Positions 51,352 through 63,425 of a stretch of 64,000 nucleotides of DNA are shown here, piece by piece. This stretch comes from Epiperipatus broadwayi (Eukaryota; Onychophora; Udeonychophora; Euonychophora; Peripatidae), in contig JAQFVV010012529.1 of assembly GCA_028023455.1 (NCBI GenBank), positions 2,356,001 through 2,420,000 on the forward strand, in the 5' to 3' direction. A program made the translations under genes and the position numbers. The notes under the pieces were generated by a model. It searched no databases. It saw nothing but the letters and a program-made list of their open reading frames with translations, and was not told the origin of the DNA. How positions within the stretch are numbered: position 1 is the stretch's first letter; every line of letters begins with the position of its first letter.

Positions 51352-54178
51352 ACCTAGGGTGATGGAAAATCAACACCAACCCCAGTAAACACAAAATGAA
51401 ATATCAATAATTAATTATTAAAATATATATAAGTATAAACTATTTAAGGGTAGCATGAGATCAAGAGAAGTTCAGAGATCATTGAGAAATCAGGACAACA
51501 ACTAAAAGCATAATTATACATCCACCATATATCAAACAGCATTATGATAAGTCAAAATAGGTATTAGTAATACTCCAAGTAAACAATTCATCATCATGAA
51601 TGATCTACAATAAAATATAATAAAATCAGTACAATAAATCAGAATAAAATCAACAGTCAACCTTGTGACTGGATTGGAAATGGGTTTTCTATAGACCAGG
51701 CTAACTATTGAGCCTTCACCAGCTTGGGCAATTATTTAAACATAACTTGGAAGCACCGACTTAGTGCCCATTCATTAGAACACACAATAATCAGAAATTG
51801 AAACAATAATGCTGGGACATTTAAAACATACTGATCACCATCAATGCTCAGGCTACTTGTAATGGACAACTATAAACTTAACTCCTAATAAAATTAAACT
51901 AAAATTAAAGGTAGTACATGGACTTTAAAGAATATTCTCTTTTGTGCCAACTAGAATGATGATTGATCATCTTTGGATGCCCAAAAGTACCAAATACACA
52001 TCCCCATTTTTATATTCATCCCATGCAGGAATCTAGCTCAGAGAACATAAGCTCTATTACTGTTATGTGACCAAGAAATGATGATTTTTTTATATGTCAT
52101 AGCATCTGCCGGGACGCGAAACCACAACCGTTTGCAACCAACTACTTGCTTGCAAGGCGGTTGTGATAACCTCTCGGCTAACAACACTTGACAAAATGAT
52201 GATTTAATACAATTTTAACAATTAAATACAAGTGTATTAGTAACAAAAAAATTAATGATATTAGGTTCTGCAGAATCAGGTTTCTGATTTTGAATAGTAT
52301 ACTATAAAAAAATTATCACATTTGTGATTTACAAAATTACTATACAAAATTCAAATTATTACATTGATTTGCATGATTAATATATTAGGTTTACTTAAAA
52401 TACATTCAGCACACAGGCATGTGGCTTGATACAAAATAAACATGTTTAAATTGATATTTAATGAAAAACAAGTGATTAAAATTTTATATCTAAGTGTCTA
52501 TCTGACACACATTGGTACTTGCTATACAATTGATAGATATACACACGCATGTGTGTGCATGAAATTTCTGAACATATTTAACTTGTTACATAAAAATAAT
52601 AAATGATTAAACTTTTTAACTTATAATTTTAATAAGACCATACTTATACTAGGTTTACTAAAACACATATATCAAATTGCACAGATTCTTAACATAATAA
52701 ATATTTTTATAATTATAAATTTCATTTTGATTATAAATAAAATTTACATACTTGTTAGGATAATAAGTTATTTTCACAATTATTCTTTGTTGAAAATGTA
52801 TAAATTACTTTCTTTATTTTATAGTAAGTTTCACTTTTTATTGATTAGTTTCTTAAAAGAAATAAATACTATCAACTTTTTTTTCTTTTAAAACATAAAG
52901 TCAATTTTTTGACAGATCACTTTTGATTGTTGATTAATTAATTATCAACGCTTTTAAATTTAAATTATAGAACCATCGATTCTTTATTTTTTTTTAATAT
53001 AAACTTTTTAAAGTAATGTCTGAGACAATTATTGTTCAAAAACATCTATTTTGCCTTTAAAATCAGATGGTCAATGAATTATTCTTGACTCTTAATTATA
53101 ATTCAAGCAAAATTACTTTATATTCTTTTAAAATATATACATTTTTAATCGACTTAAAAATAATATTGTTCTATATATGTCTATTTTTAGATGAATTACT
53201 TTAAAATAACTCACCAGCTATATATACGTTTATCTGTGCTTCTTTGCATAGAGCTGAAATATCATACATATAATTAATTCTTCATCCACTGATATTTCCC
53301 TTGGGCAAGCTGGTTCTTTTGGTCTATCAGAAAAATATAATCTAGGTTTGTCATTATCATCAGGTAAAAGTATCTAATTCATGTAAAATGTTGGTCTGTA
53401 GTTGGTCTCTTTCTGTCTAGGATTGTTCCAGGCAAGCAGCTGTCTTGATTTGACAGATTTCAGGGAAGAAACTGTTCTCTTCACATTTAAGGCTATGAAT
53501 TTCAGCACAAAGAAATGGGTCATTTTTCTCCAAGTGAATTCAAACTCCTGTGAAGAAAAATAGTAGTAATCCCTGAATCTACTGTGCTGCCTTCAGTTAC
53601 ATCAGTTCACAGTAGCTATTCTGCCAACTCTCTACTACAGCCAACAACAAACTGCAGCTATCTATTTTGGTCAGCTAATTGCTGCCACTTAGTTAAAAAT
53701 TAGATTGTTATGTTCAGCTCTTACAAAAAACTATTATCCAGACTGCAGCTGATATTTTTACAGCCCTTTTATAGAATCATCTGAGATAATAACAACCCTA
53801 AACTTAAAAACAGTGGAATTTTTCTCTCTAATCCCTTTTGAAAACAGGCTTGAAATTTTATCAAAGTGTGATATATATGTTTTCACTTAGACAATAGAAA
53901 TTTACAAATTAATTAAGATTTCAAAAATACATACTTGTTTTTAAATTTCAAAATCAGAATAATAATAATAATACAATATTTGTTTATTCAGACCTTTTGA
54001 AGGTTTAATTTATAAAACAATATTTTTAAATCAGAGTTATTATTTATTATTTATTTATTTTGATGAATGTAGAAAATACCTACTACAATTTTTGTCTGTG
54101 TTTATTTCTACTTTTCTTTTCAACTTTATATATATATATTTATGCACACACACTATATTATTGTGTGTTATATAAGCC
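51352..54178 (+). repeat. Long dispersed repeat, copy B
   Basis: Counterpart of the repeat at 19484-22262, in the same orientation. Best blocks are 51358-52075 and 52206-52350 (left part) and 53945-54178 (right part). A SINE interrupts it at 52088-52193, and copy A lacks that insertion at the matching place. It abuts the Gypsy-like remnant on the right. No coding domain seen. Confidence 0.6.
52088..52193 (-). mobile_element. Short tRNA-derived SINE, 106 bp
   Basis: Perfect 12-bp target-site duplication AAATGATGATTT (52076-52087 and 52194-52205). On the minus strand it starts TGTCAAGTGTTGTTAGCCGA, with an A box TAGCCGAGAGG and a B-box-like GGTTTCGCGTCC. It ends CTATGACATATAAA, as does the copy at 20912. 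The body is less AT-rich than its surroundings. It is the same family as the 107-bp copy, with about one third of positions different in the tRNA-like part but the same start and tail. Confidence 0.87.
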
Positions 54179-54182
54179 AACT

Positions 54183-55285
54183 GGTTACAATAGATAACAT
54201 TGTAGAATCAGATGTATCAGAAACTGAATTATCTGAGGATCAAAGTCCCATAATTTCTTTAAAGGAACGGCATAAATAGCATATATGAACTGTAAATTTA
54301 TGAAAAAAGGATGAAAAATGCAGAGTAAAACAAACAGAGATGAAAACAAATGTGGAAAAATTCAGAACAGAGAATCAGAGACTAGATCAAATAATGGCTC
54401 AAATATGGAAAGATTCAAAGCCGAGAGATCAGAGATGAGAAAAAATATGGATTTTTCTGGCAAAAATATAGATCAGTCGGAATGAAGACTGGAGAAAACA
54501 TTATCAAAATTATGGAGAGTATAAATCAGAATTATGAACAAATGATAAAACAAATATTAGAAGAGTTTTCCAATAACTGAATACATTCAGATAGTGATAA
54601 AAAATAATGATGATAACATTAAGAATGGTGATCATGAAATTTATGTTGTTCTCACTAAGGATATGAAGCAAGATAGTACAAACATGATGATGAATGAATG
54701 TCATAAAGATAAAATTAAAGAACTCATAGAAGATAAAAATATCATGACTGATGATAGCAAGAGTTCACTACACCAGGAGGAAATTAATAAAAATAATATT
54801 AATCCTACTGAAGAGTACCAGCAAGACAACAATGCTGAAAATCTGTCAGAAATAAAAATGGAATAGGAATTAAATAAAAAAAATAGAGATAGAACAAAAT
54901 CTGGGACAACAAACAACAGAGTCAAGAAAACAATTAGATGTGAATGATAATCACATGGATTGTGTTGATGCTGATGTAAGAATAAATATGGAACTTGGTA
55001 TAAAATAAAACCACTACATCTTAAGATATTGTTGATTGATTTAACTGATGAAGATATTTGTTTTGTGAGAATGAATGATTATAAACATTTTACAAAGAAT
55101 CAACAGCTCAAAGAATTAAGCATGAGCAATGAAATAATTTATCAAAATGTTGCCCCATATTCATATTACATTATGGCTTAGAAACAAAACTTCCAGTAAG
55201 AGTTTCATCTATACTCATGAACAGTTGGTTATATCATCATATAAGATGAGTTTGGCACAAATATCTCAAGAAAGCATATTATATC
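54183..55285 (+). pseudogene. Upstream part of Gypsy-like remnant (unidentified coding)
   Basis: Plus-strand frames here have a protein-like, acidic and lysine-rich character, for example a 33-codon stretch from 54183 (SETELSEDQSP within) and the 90-codon frame 54594-54866 (MIKNNDDNIKNGDHE at its start). They are broken by frameshifts, and none shows a capsid, protease or RT motif. Position just before an integrase suggests worn gag-pol of the same element or an extra charged ORF, but this is inference. Confidence 0.35.
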
Positions 55286-56200
55286 TTGCAATCAATGGCA
55301 AGATTATCCACAGAAGAATTAGAACTATGGTTTCAAGTTTCTATGCCATGGCAAAGGATTAATCTGGATTATGTAGGACTGCTCCATGGACATATTTTTT
55401 TAGTTGTGATTAATTCATACTCAAAAGGGATGAAATACTGGATGATCAAAAATACAAATGCAAAAAATGTAATAACAATATTGAACAAATTCTTTGAGAC
55501 ATATGAATATCCAGAAATAATAGTTACTGACAATGGTGTAGGTTTTAGATCATTACAGTTAAAGAATTTTTTTTAGCGAACAAGGGGATACAACATTTAT
55601 TAGTACATTACATTTATTAATACCTCCTTACCACCCCTTTCCAATAGATACACTTAATAAAATGGAATATGCTGACTGATATTCATGAAGCATTAGGGAC
55701 AGCAATGTTCTATTAGCATTTTATATTAAACTCTGTCATTAAAAAAACTCCTGCAAAGCTACTGATGAAATATTGCTTCAGGAAACATGACTATATTTAT
55801 ACCAAAAAATATTTGGAAGAAGAAAGACAAAATGTAAAAATGATAAATTCACTATTGGAAAAACTGTCTTGATAATTGAAATGGAAGATAGTAGATAGGT
55901 AAAAAGATACATCAATAAATTAAGGAATCATGTTTGTGAATCATTAGAACTAATAAAGGAAATGTAAATTCATCTATTGCTGATGTTGGTGATCCTATAA
56001 ATAGTGAAGATACTAGAATGGATGCATCTACTGAAACCAAACTAAATGAAGAATTCTCTTCAAGTTCAAATTTACTTGCAGAAATAAACAAGAACAACAG
56101 ATTGAAGAATAAAAGCCAGGACCTCTACCAAGAAGAGTGAAAATCTGACAAAGATTTGTAAAACTGAAAGATTATGTTTGTTATTGAATTTTACCTTTTT
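55286..56200 (+). pseudogene. Gypsy-type integrase, broken
   Basis: The 96-codon frame 55286-55576 contains PWQRINLDYVG (first catalytic Asp at about 55367), a FLVVINSYSKG strand and IIVTDNGVGF (second catalytic Asp at about 55529), the integrase core of Ty3/Gypsy elements. After a frameshift, an SPAELL-like segment (TPAKLLMKYC, about 55750) and a C-terminal PRRVKI...LKDYVCY segment (56125-56185) follow, typical of the pol C-terminus just before the 3' LTR. The third catalytic residue region is scrambled. Upstream RT and RNase H are not recognisable. The element is dead. Confidence 0.75.
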
Positions 56201-56203
56201 TCT

Positions 56204-56220
56204 AGAGTGAGGGGGGGGGA
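56204..56220 (+). promoter_or_regulatory. Polypurine tract of Gypsy-like element
   Basis: A purine run AGAGTGAGGGGGGGGGA lies between the pol C-terminus and a TGTT LTR start. Position and composition are those of the plus-strand primer of LTR retrotransposons. Confidence 0.75.
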
Positions 56221-56835
56221 TGTTCCAACTAAAAAATTTACACTGCTAATCTATAAAAGTAAATAAGGTTTCATCAGAGTGTGTATATATAATTACTCAG
56301 AAATAGAAGATAATGAAAGCACTCTAAAAATTAGTTATACATAATAATAAAGATTATCCTAAGATAAAAAAATTATACCAAGTATGCTAATTTGCAAAGA
56401 AAGGAATGTGGGAATTAATTATGCAAATTAGAAAAACAAAACAAAACTACCAAATTATATGTATGTGTAAATAGTGGATCTTACATCAGAAGAGCATAAA
56501 GTATTGTGCAGCCAATGGTACATTAAAATGCAGAGTTAAAACCAAAGAGTTATCAGTTCCAAATTGAAGTGCAGCATTATAGTTCAATACTATGAAACCT
56601 GCATGTATAGACTATTGCAGAGAAATGTACAAGTTAGTACCATAGTAGAAGAATGTAAAAAGATTTCTATTTGTATCTGTTAGTCAATTACAGCTAAGAA
56701 CAACCAAGACATTGGTGTCCATAACTAATATCTTATACATTCATTTCAGAGTAAATAAACTCTTTAATTAAGATTAAACTTGATTAATATGTACAATATT
56801 GACTTAGGCCAATCTGCCCCTGTATACATCAGCAC
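56221..56835 (+). repeat. Probable 3' LTR of Gypsy-like element
   Basis: Starts TGTTCCAAC directly after the polypurine tract. It contains an AATAAA at about 56753 and ends somewhere near a CA at 56831-56835. The right edge is not sharp, and I find no matching 5' LTR in the window, so the boundary rests on composition and a TG...CA rule only. Confidence 0.45.
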
Positions 56836-57437
56836 AGTTATTATAAAGCAAACCAAGACAGCACATATATGAATTTTTTTGTTTATATATAAATTTAAAA
56901 AATATTATAGTATATATTATAAATATTAAAAACATTTTTTTTTTAATTTTTGCATAATGACCCAAAAATTCTGTCAATGCCACTTGTCCAAAGTATCAGA
57001 AAGTTTTATTTCCTCAATTATTTTTATTGCTTTAGTTTTATTTATATTTCAACTCTGATTCTAATAAGTATTGCCACATTATTAGCAAATCTATTATAAA
57101 TATCTATCCCCAATACTCTTTTATTATCAAAGCAACAATTAATTTAAGCGAGAGATACAATGCATCGATTCTCATACACATCGTTTCAGGAAAAATGACA
57201 ATTATATCGCAGTTTTTTTTTTTTATATATATAAAAGTTTTAATAATCATCTTCTTTACAATTTATATCTTTTTATTTTTTCTAAATACATAGATATTAA
57301 TACCCTTTACATATTGAAATATTATTTCAAAATCAATGAAATAATTGTTAATCGTTCTTCATTTAATTCAGATAAATGGCAATCTATTGAGAATTTATTT
57401 ATACAAAGACTCTCAGTAACACCTCAACAATATAAAA
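56836..57437. other. AT-rich DNA, no gene seen
   Basis: T-rich runs and AT-rich sequence only. Confidence 0.5.
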
Positions 57438-58100
57438 AATAAATTAATTGTTAATTAAAAGGATTTGAACTCAGGATTTTTTAATCTAGTCATCTTCCAC
57501 TTCATTTCAAGCAATCAACACACATGACAACACCGATGCGAAAAATATATATGATTTCCAATATACTTATTTTGTGCAGAAACAGCACTCATTAGTTGGG
57601 CCAGATCATAATCTTCCAGACATATATACAATCAGTGCTTAGTTTATATTAAGATAGCAATTTCTCAAACTTTAATGGACAGGTTTCAATCTTGTCATCC
57701 TTCTAACTTCAATGGTCCATTTCATTGAAAAACGGAGAATGGAACATGCAAAGCCCTTATTAGATTTGATATTGTAGTCATACACATGTAGACAATAAGG
57801 ATTTTGAGCATTCCATCATCAGTTTTTCAATGAAATGAATTGTTGAATAGCTGGAAAAGTAAAAAGATTGAAACCTACGTCCATTAAAATTTGAGGTATT
57901 GCTATCTTAATATAAAGCGAGAACTGATTGTTTATATGTATGACTGATGAGTGCTGGTACTGTATAAAATATGTGTACTGTTGATCATGTATTTTTTTTC
58001 ATATGTGTATGGTCATGTGTTTTGGTTGCTTGAGATAGAGTGGAGGATGAATAGAGTGAAAAATCCTGAGTTCAAATTCTATTAATTACATATACAAGAA
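57438..58100. mobile_element. Foldback element FB-B, near-complete palindrome
   Basis: Two inverted arms of about 300 bp (57438-57745 and 57805-58100) pair almost continuously. Outer pair: 'ggatttgaactcaggatttt' with 'aaatcctgagttcaaattc'. Middle: 'gtttatattaagatagcaat' with 'attgctatcttaatataaa'. Inner: 'ttcattgaaaaac' with 'gtttttcaatgaa' and 'cccttatt' with 'aataagg'. Only a 30-40 bp central loop remains. The outer arms include a B-box-like GAGTTCAAATYC, so the arms may derive from a tRNA-type SINE. No coding sequence. Possible TTAATTA flanks on both sides. Confidence 0.75.
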
Positions 58101-58533
58101 ACATTCAGTATAAGCAAATTACATAATGCCTTAGAATTAAATTAATTGTTGTAAAAATCTTCATATTTTATTGCATTTCAATTTTTAAAAAAATATGTGT
58201 AAATAAAACTAAAGAAATAAGAAAGAAGATATTAAGGGTTACCTTTATGCAATAACTTATGAAGTACATTAATACCGTATATACGTCATGAATGACAATT
58301 TATTAATCATTATTTGTTGAAATGGAAACTTTAAAATGGGTATTTGTATGTTAAAATGTATTCAAAAATATAATGGTTGGTTTAATAGTCAACCATATTT
58401 TTAAATTCAATTTCACAATGGAGATGAAAATTGTTCAGATATAAACTCAATATTTTTTTAAGGTAGCAAGCCTTTACGAAAGCAGCTAAAATTTCTTGAT
58501 TGCAGACCCAGGCTGCCATTTGATGATGACCTT

Positions 58534-59300
58534 TAATTTAGGTACTTACAATTGCAGATCACTTTTAAATGAAGGAAGATTATAAAAATTGAAAGAGGAA
58601 CTGTCTCATATTAAATGGGATAATATTGAATTTTGTGAAGTTAGAATAAAAGGTGAAGAGAATTGATTTGAAAAATGCACATGTATTCTACTATAAAGGC
58701 ATAAAGTACAAGTGGAAGAAAAATTTTTATAAATAAAAAATGGAAGAACAACATTATGGAGATTGATGGTGTATTGAACAGAGTGGACAGATTAATTATC
58801 CAACTTAATAGCAGATACCAAATGCAAATAATTCAGGTTTATGCCCCAATAAGTTCTTATAGCGATGAAGTTGTAGAGAATTTTTATAACAAAAACATTT
58901 TGATCATACAAAACAATATTTTAAAATTGTTATGGGAGACTTTAATGCTAGAATTGGTAAACAATTGAAAGATGAAAGTGGTGTAGATAAATTTGGTTAT
59001 GGTAATAGAAATAAAAGAGAACATAGACTTGTGGAGTTATTAGAAAAAGGAAAACTTTATATTATAATTTTTTTTTTTTTTTTGAGAAAAATGTTAAAAG
59101 TAAATGAATATGGAAGCAACCAAATGAAGGTACATCAGAATTGGATTCTATTTTGACTAACAGAAAATACATATTTCAAGATTGTAATGTTCTTAATATA
59201 TTCAACACAGGAAGTGGTCATTGATTAATGAGATGTAAGATACATGTTAATGCAAAACTAGGGAGACAAAAATTATTAAGAAAAACAATATTCACAGTTG
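58534..59300 (+). pseudogene. RTE endonuclease domain
   Basis: In order: LGTYNCRSLL; SHIKWDNIEFCEVRIKGEE (catalytic Glu segment); a strand with NRVDRLIIQLNSRYQMQIIQ; VYAPISSYSDE; MGDFNARIG (58932-58958, catalytic Asp and Asn present). Then NTGSGH at 59205-59222, where the family normally has GSDH, so the last catalytic Asp is Gly. A T-run at 59069-59083 inflates a weak region. Nicking activity is not expected. Confidence 0.8.
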
Positions 59301-59864
59301 ATATTTCTAATCTTAGAAACATTCTAATGAATTTAAATTAGAACTTTCAAATCATTTTCACATATTAGCAGGTTTTGAACATGATTCAGATTTGAATGAA
59401 ATTAATAGAAAAATAAATGATTACACTTTTAAAAGCTGCTACAAAGATAACTGGTAGGAAAAAGCAGCACTTGATTAATAAATTTTTTATTAAAACTAGA
59501 GAATTTGTGAAGAAAGAAGAATATGAAAATATATAAATATAATGTAAGAAGGATTGAATATCTCAAATTTTGTAAAATGGTGCAAAAAAAAAAAAAGAGT
59601 TGATAATGATATAAGAAAGTATAATTGTGAACTAGCAAGGAATGCTATAGAAGAGAAAAAAATCCTAAGATCATAAAACAACATTTTGGGCTTGGTATGA
59701 AACATATCTACAATAAGAAAAAAAATGGAACTATTACTAAAAAAAGAGATGACATCATGAAATAGTAGAAGACTTCTATCAAGAATTAATTATATAGCAA
59801 TAAAAACCAAGTACCTCCTACAACTATTATATCTTCTGAATTGTCCAGGATATTATGAAAAAAA

Positions 59865-60625
59865 GTGAGATATGCAGGTGAAGAAATAGAAATTGTTTTG
59901 GCAAAGTTATATACCAAATATCTAAATGATAAAGATATACCAGATGATTGGAAGAATGCAGTATTCATATTAATATTTAAAAAAGAAGATATTAGAAATT
60001 ACAGACTTATTAGTCTTTTATCAGTTTTATACAAATTTTTACACAGAGAATTACAACTCGTCCATAGAGAACTGTGAATTTCAGCCAATCAAAAGAACAA
60101 GCTGGATTTAAAAGTAGTTTTAGTACAGTAGATCATATTCAAATATTGAGAGAAAAGGCCAATGGATATGAGATGCCATTATGCATGGAATGAAAAGGCA
60201 TTTGATTTTATAAGCATTTCTTCAGTGATTAAAGCATTGGATCATCAAGGTATAGACCTAGGATATTGCCAAATTCTGAAGAATATTTGTAAAAATGCAA
60301 TAGCAAAAATTAATATTGAAAAAGGTGTAAGACAAGATGACACCATATCTCAAAAACTTTTTACAGCAGTGCTGCAAAAATGTTGTGGTCTAAAATGGGA
60401 AACTAAAGAAATAAAATTAAATGGAGATTATTTAAATCATTTAGATTTTGCAGATGATGTAGTAATTTTTGCAAATAATGCTTCAGAGTTTCAGGAAATG
60501 TTGCAAGAATTGTCAGATAAAAGTAATAAACTAGAACTAATGATAAACGTTAAAAATATTAAAGTAATGTTCTATGGATTTTCTCAAAAGATGAAAATAA
60601 AGATTGATAATGATGAGTAAAAAGA
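59865..60625 (+). pseudogene. RTE reverse transcriptase domain
   Basis: Segments in order: DIPDDWKNAVFILIFKKED (59934-59990) and NYRLISLLSVLYK; then, after a frameshift near 60077, IKALDHQGIDLGY, EKGVRQDDTISQKLFTAVL (60319-60375) and LDFADDVVIFAN with an intact FADD active site at 60447-60458; then MINVKNIKVMF. The family pattern is GVRQGDTISPKLF, so G and P are substituted. The 152-codon frame 60162-60620 carries most of it. Confidence 0.85.
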
Positions 60626-60676
60626 AGTTAACAACTACAAGAACCTTGAACATATTATTACTACAGATGAAACATA

Positions 60677-61150
60677 ATGGATGAAATTAATCATAGAATT
60701 AAACTTGGTCAGAGTGTTTTTGGTAGAAATAACTTAATATTTAAAGGAAATATGCCTATGTGTTTGAAAAGGAAGGTTTTTAATAAATGTGTTTTACCAG
60801 TTCTTATTTATGAATCTGTGACTTGGACACTTAATAGAAGAGCAATACAGATACTTCAGACCATTCAAAGAAATATAGAAAGATGCATATTAGGAATAAC
60901 AAGAAAACATCAAAAACGAAATACATGAGTAAGAGAACAGGTGACTAACATATTTGAAAGGATTAAAAGATTTAAGTGGAGTTGGGAAGGATATATTTCT
61001 AGAAGAGATGATAATAGATGGACAATTGAAATATTAAACTGAAGTCCAAGAGATTGTAAAATACCCAGAAAGAGACCGGATATGAAATGGATGGATGAAA
61101 TAAAAAAGTGTGTAGGGGTGATGTGAGCAAGAGAAGATGAATTGAACTTG
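60677..61150 (+). pseudogene. RTE C-terminal domain
   Basis: The frame 60677-60928 has VLPVLIYESVTWTLNRRAIQ and then RNIERCILGITRKHQ, the conserved segment after the RT thumb. After a stop, IKRFKWSWEGYISRRDDNRW (60963-61022) and the RPDMKWMDEIKK segment complete it. Three stops interrupt the segment. Confidence 0.8.
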
Positions 61151-61205
61151 GAGAGATTTTCATCCTACAGTGAATTGATCATGTTTGACGATGATGATGG
61201 TGATG

Positions 61206-62690
61206 AAATGTATAACTAACTAGATATTTGTAAAATTAAAGCCATGATAATCGCGTTATTCAAATAAGTATAATGATCAATACCTAAATTTTTCAGTATA
61301 AAGATACTTGGATAAATCTGTATAAGATTTGCTATTCTTTTTTCATTCTTAACTAGGGAGTTATCAGGTTTTGCCATTTTTTGAAAAATAAAAATACATT
61401 TATTATTTTGACTGAAAATACAAGACGTCATATACCAATATAAATAATCGTAGACTGTGGAAAAACATTCCGTTCATTTTATTTATTAAATAAAAATATA
61501 TACATATATTTTTAGCATATTTCAAAGTTTATTCTAACAAGTAATATAAATAAAGAACAGTGTTTTTTTTTTTAATAAAAATATTTATTAATACCTTTGA
61601 ATGATGGAAAATCGTAACTATAAATTATTTTATTTCGAAAAGAATGTATAAAATAGAATTTTTCTCAAGAGGTTAAAAAAGAATAGCAGATTTTTCTTTT
61701 TCAATCAACACATATAAATTTACCGTATAATCCAATTAACCGTACTAACCAGCTATTTTCCTTCAACCTAAATCTAATTAAGCCTCATCAGCTACGATAC
61801 ATAATTAAACAAGTTAATTAATTTTACTAAATATATAAATTACATAAGTAAAGAGGGAAGGGGAAATCTAAATAGACAAATGTAAAACATAACCTACAAC
61901 TAATCTCGCTTTTGAATGATTTATATACATATAATCTGCTCTATTTTATCTTTATTGCATTATACTATTAAATTATGAAAGTTAATTTGAACGATATCAA
62001 AGAGCTACCGGATGTAGTTCTAAATATTGATAATAAACTGTGCTAGCAAAAAACGTACTTCTAATAAATAGCTATTAAGATAAATTTAATATTGATATTA
62101 AATCATTTAGAAAATTAACAATAAAAAAATTATAGAATAATCTAAGGCAGAGAGAAAAATACTGAGTGATATTCCTTATTCATAAAAATCAGTATTATAA
62201 AATTAAATACAGTATAGTTATCTTCATGATGTGGAACGTATTAAAATTTATTGTGCGATTTTAAAAGTGAAAAACTAGGCAAACTATTGTTGATATGATT
62301 AAGTTTTATAAGTTAGTGATAAAACCTAAGCTGCCTTTGGGTAAAAAAGTTAACATATAAATAATAACCTTTTAAATTTGGAACTACTTATACATTGCAA
62401 AGTATATAAATTAAATTTAGTCAACGTTGGTTGCCAGAGAATTTTTTCTATTAACAGAAAGGTGATTCTTAACTTTTTGATTGAAGCTTTAAAGCAACTA
62501 AATAGAACAAATTTCTAACCAATGTGCTGTTCTTATTACACACGAGATTAATTTTTCATATGGAAAATAAAAATGGACTTGCTGCTCACCAACTACAATA
62601 ATTTTTATTTTAAAGTTTAAGAGTGTACATCACAACGATTCAGCATCTTCAAAATGTTTTACAGCAGTTTTGTAGAAAGTTTTATGTGGA
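61206..62690. other. AT-rich DNA, no gene seen
   Basis: No recognisable frame, repeat or RNA gene. The 71-codon minus-strand frame at 61216-61431 has no family resemblance. Confidence 0.5.
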
Positions 62691-63425
62691 TTAAAATAAA
62701 TGAAGATAAATATATTTAAATCATCTAAATTTGCAGGTGATATAGTTGATTTTGAAAATTAAGCTTCACAGATTTGGAAAATGTTATAAAAGCTATCAGA
62801 TGAAAACAGGAAAGTAGGATAAATATAGTTAAAAGGACTAAACTAATATTCAATAGTTTTTCATATGAGAAAAATAAGATTGATGATAATAAATTAGAAA
62901 TTAACAATTACAAATATCTTAATCAGATTAATAATATAAATGAAAATTTAATGGATGAAATTAACTGAATATTGAAAGAAAACATGCTTGTTTTAAAAGA
63001 AATGCTTTTGATAAACATGTTTTACAAGTTCTTATATAAGAATCTAAGAATTGAAAGTTTGGCAGCAGAGTAATATTCTATAATAAACTATGGATAGATA
63101 TTTGTTGTGAATTATGAAGAGAGATCAAAAATAAAATACATGGATTTGGAGAACCTACAAGTATCATTGACATTAGTGAAGGGATTAAGAGACTGAAATA
63201 CAGCTGATCTGGACATTTTATAGACGAGATAGCAATAAATAGACAATTAAAATCTTTAACTGAATTCTGAAAGATTATAAACAAAATAAAAAAAGATCAT
63301 TTATAAGATGGTTGAATGAATTAATGAAGGTTGATGAGGAAAAGAGAAACTATAAATTGAGAAAATTACACTAAACTTGAAGAGATTTCTGTCCTGAAGA
63401 GGATTGATTAGTTGAAAATAATTAA
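62690..63425 (+). pseudogene. Second RTE copy, 5'-truncated and heavily decayed
   Basis: Colinear with the 3' third of the RTE at 58.46-61.2 kb. It opens with a worn FADD box ('tttgcaggtgatatagt', FAGDIV, about 62729), then SFSYEKNKIDDN, LMDEIN (62951), NMFYKFLYKNLR, and an EEINRxxKVDEEK-like C-terminus near 63310-63350. Several stops in all frames. It is older than the neighbouring copy, and its RT catalytic pair is changed from DD to GD. Confidence 0.7.

Larger units (their letters stand above)
58460..61205 (+). mobile_element. RTE-type LINE, near full length but broken
   Basis: Plus-strand. A single endonuclease/RT polyprotein is recognisable from a LGTYNCRSLL start (58536) to a C-terminal PRKRPDMKWMDEIKK segment (61068-61112). 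A short 'gatgatgatggtgatga' simple-repeat tail (61188-61206) follows, as RTE elements commonly have. Coding is interrupted by several stops and frameshifts. It is the best-preserved LINE in the window. Confidence 0.85.

Noticed and set aside
54594-54925. Minus-strand frames opposite the charged frame near the Gypsy remnant
   Set aside because: Complement of Lys/Glu/Asn-rich coding, no motif.
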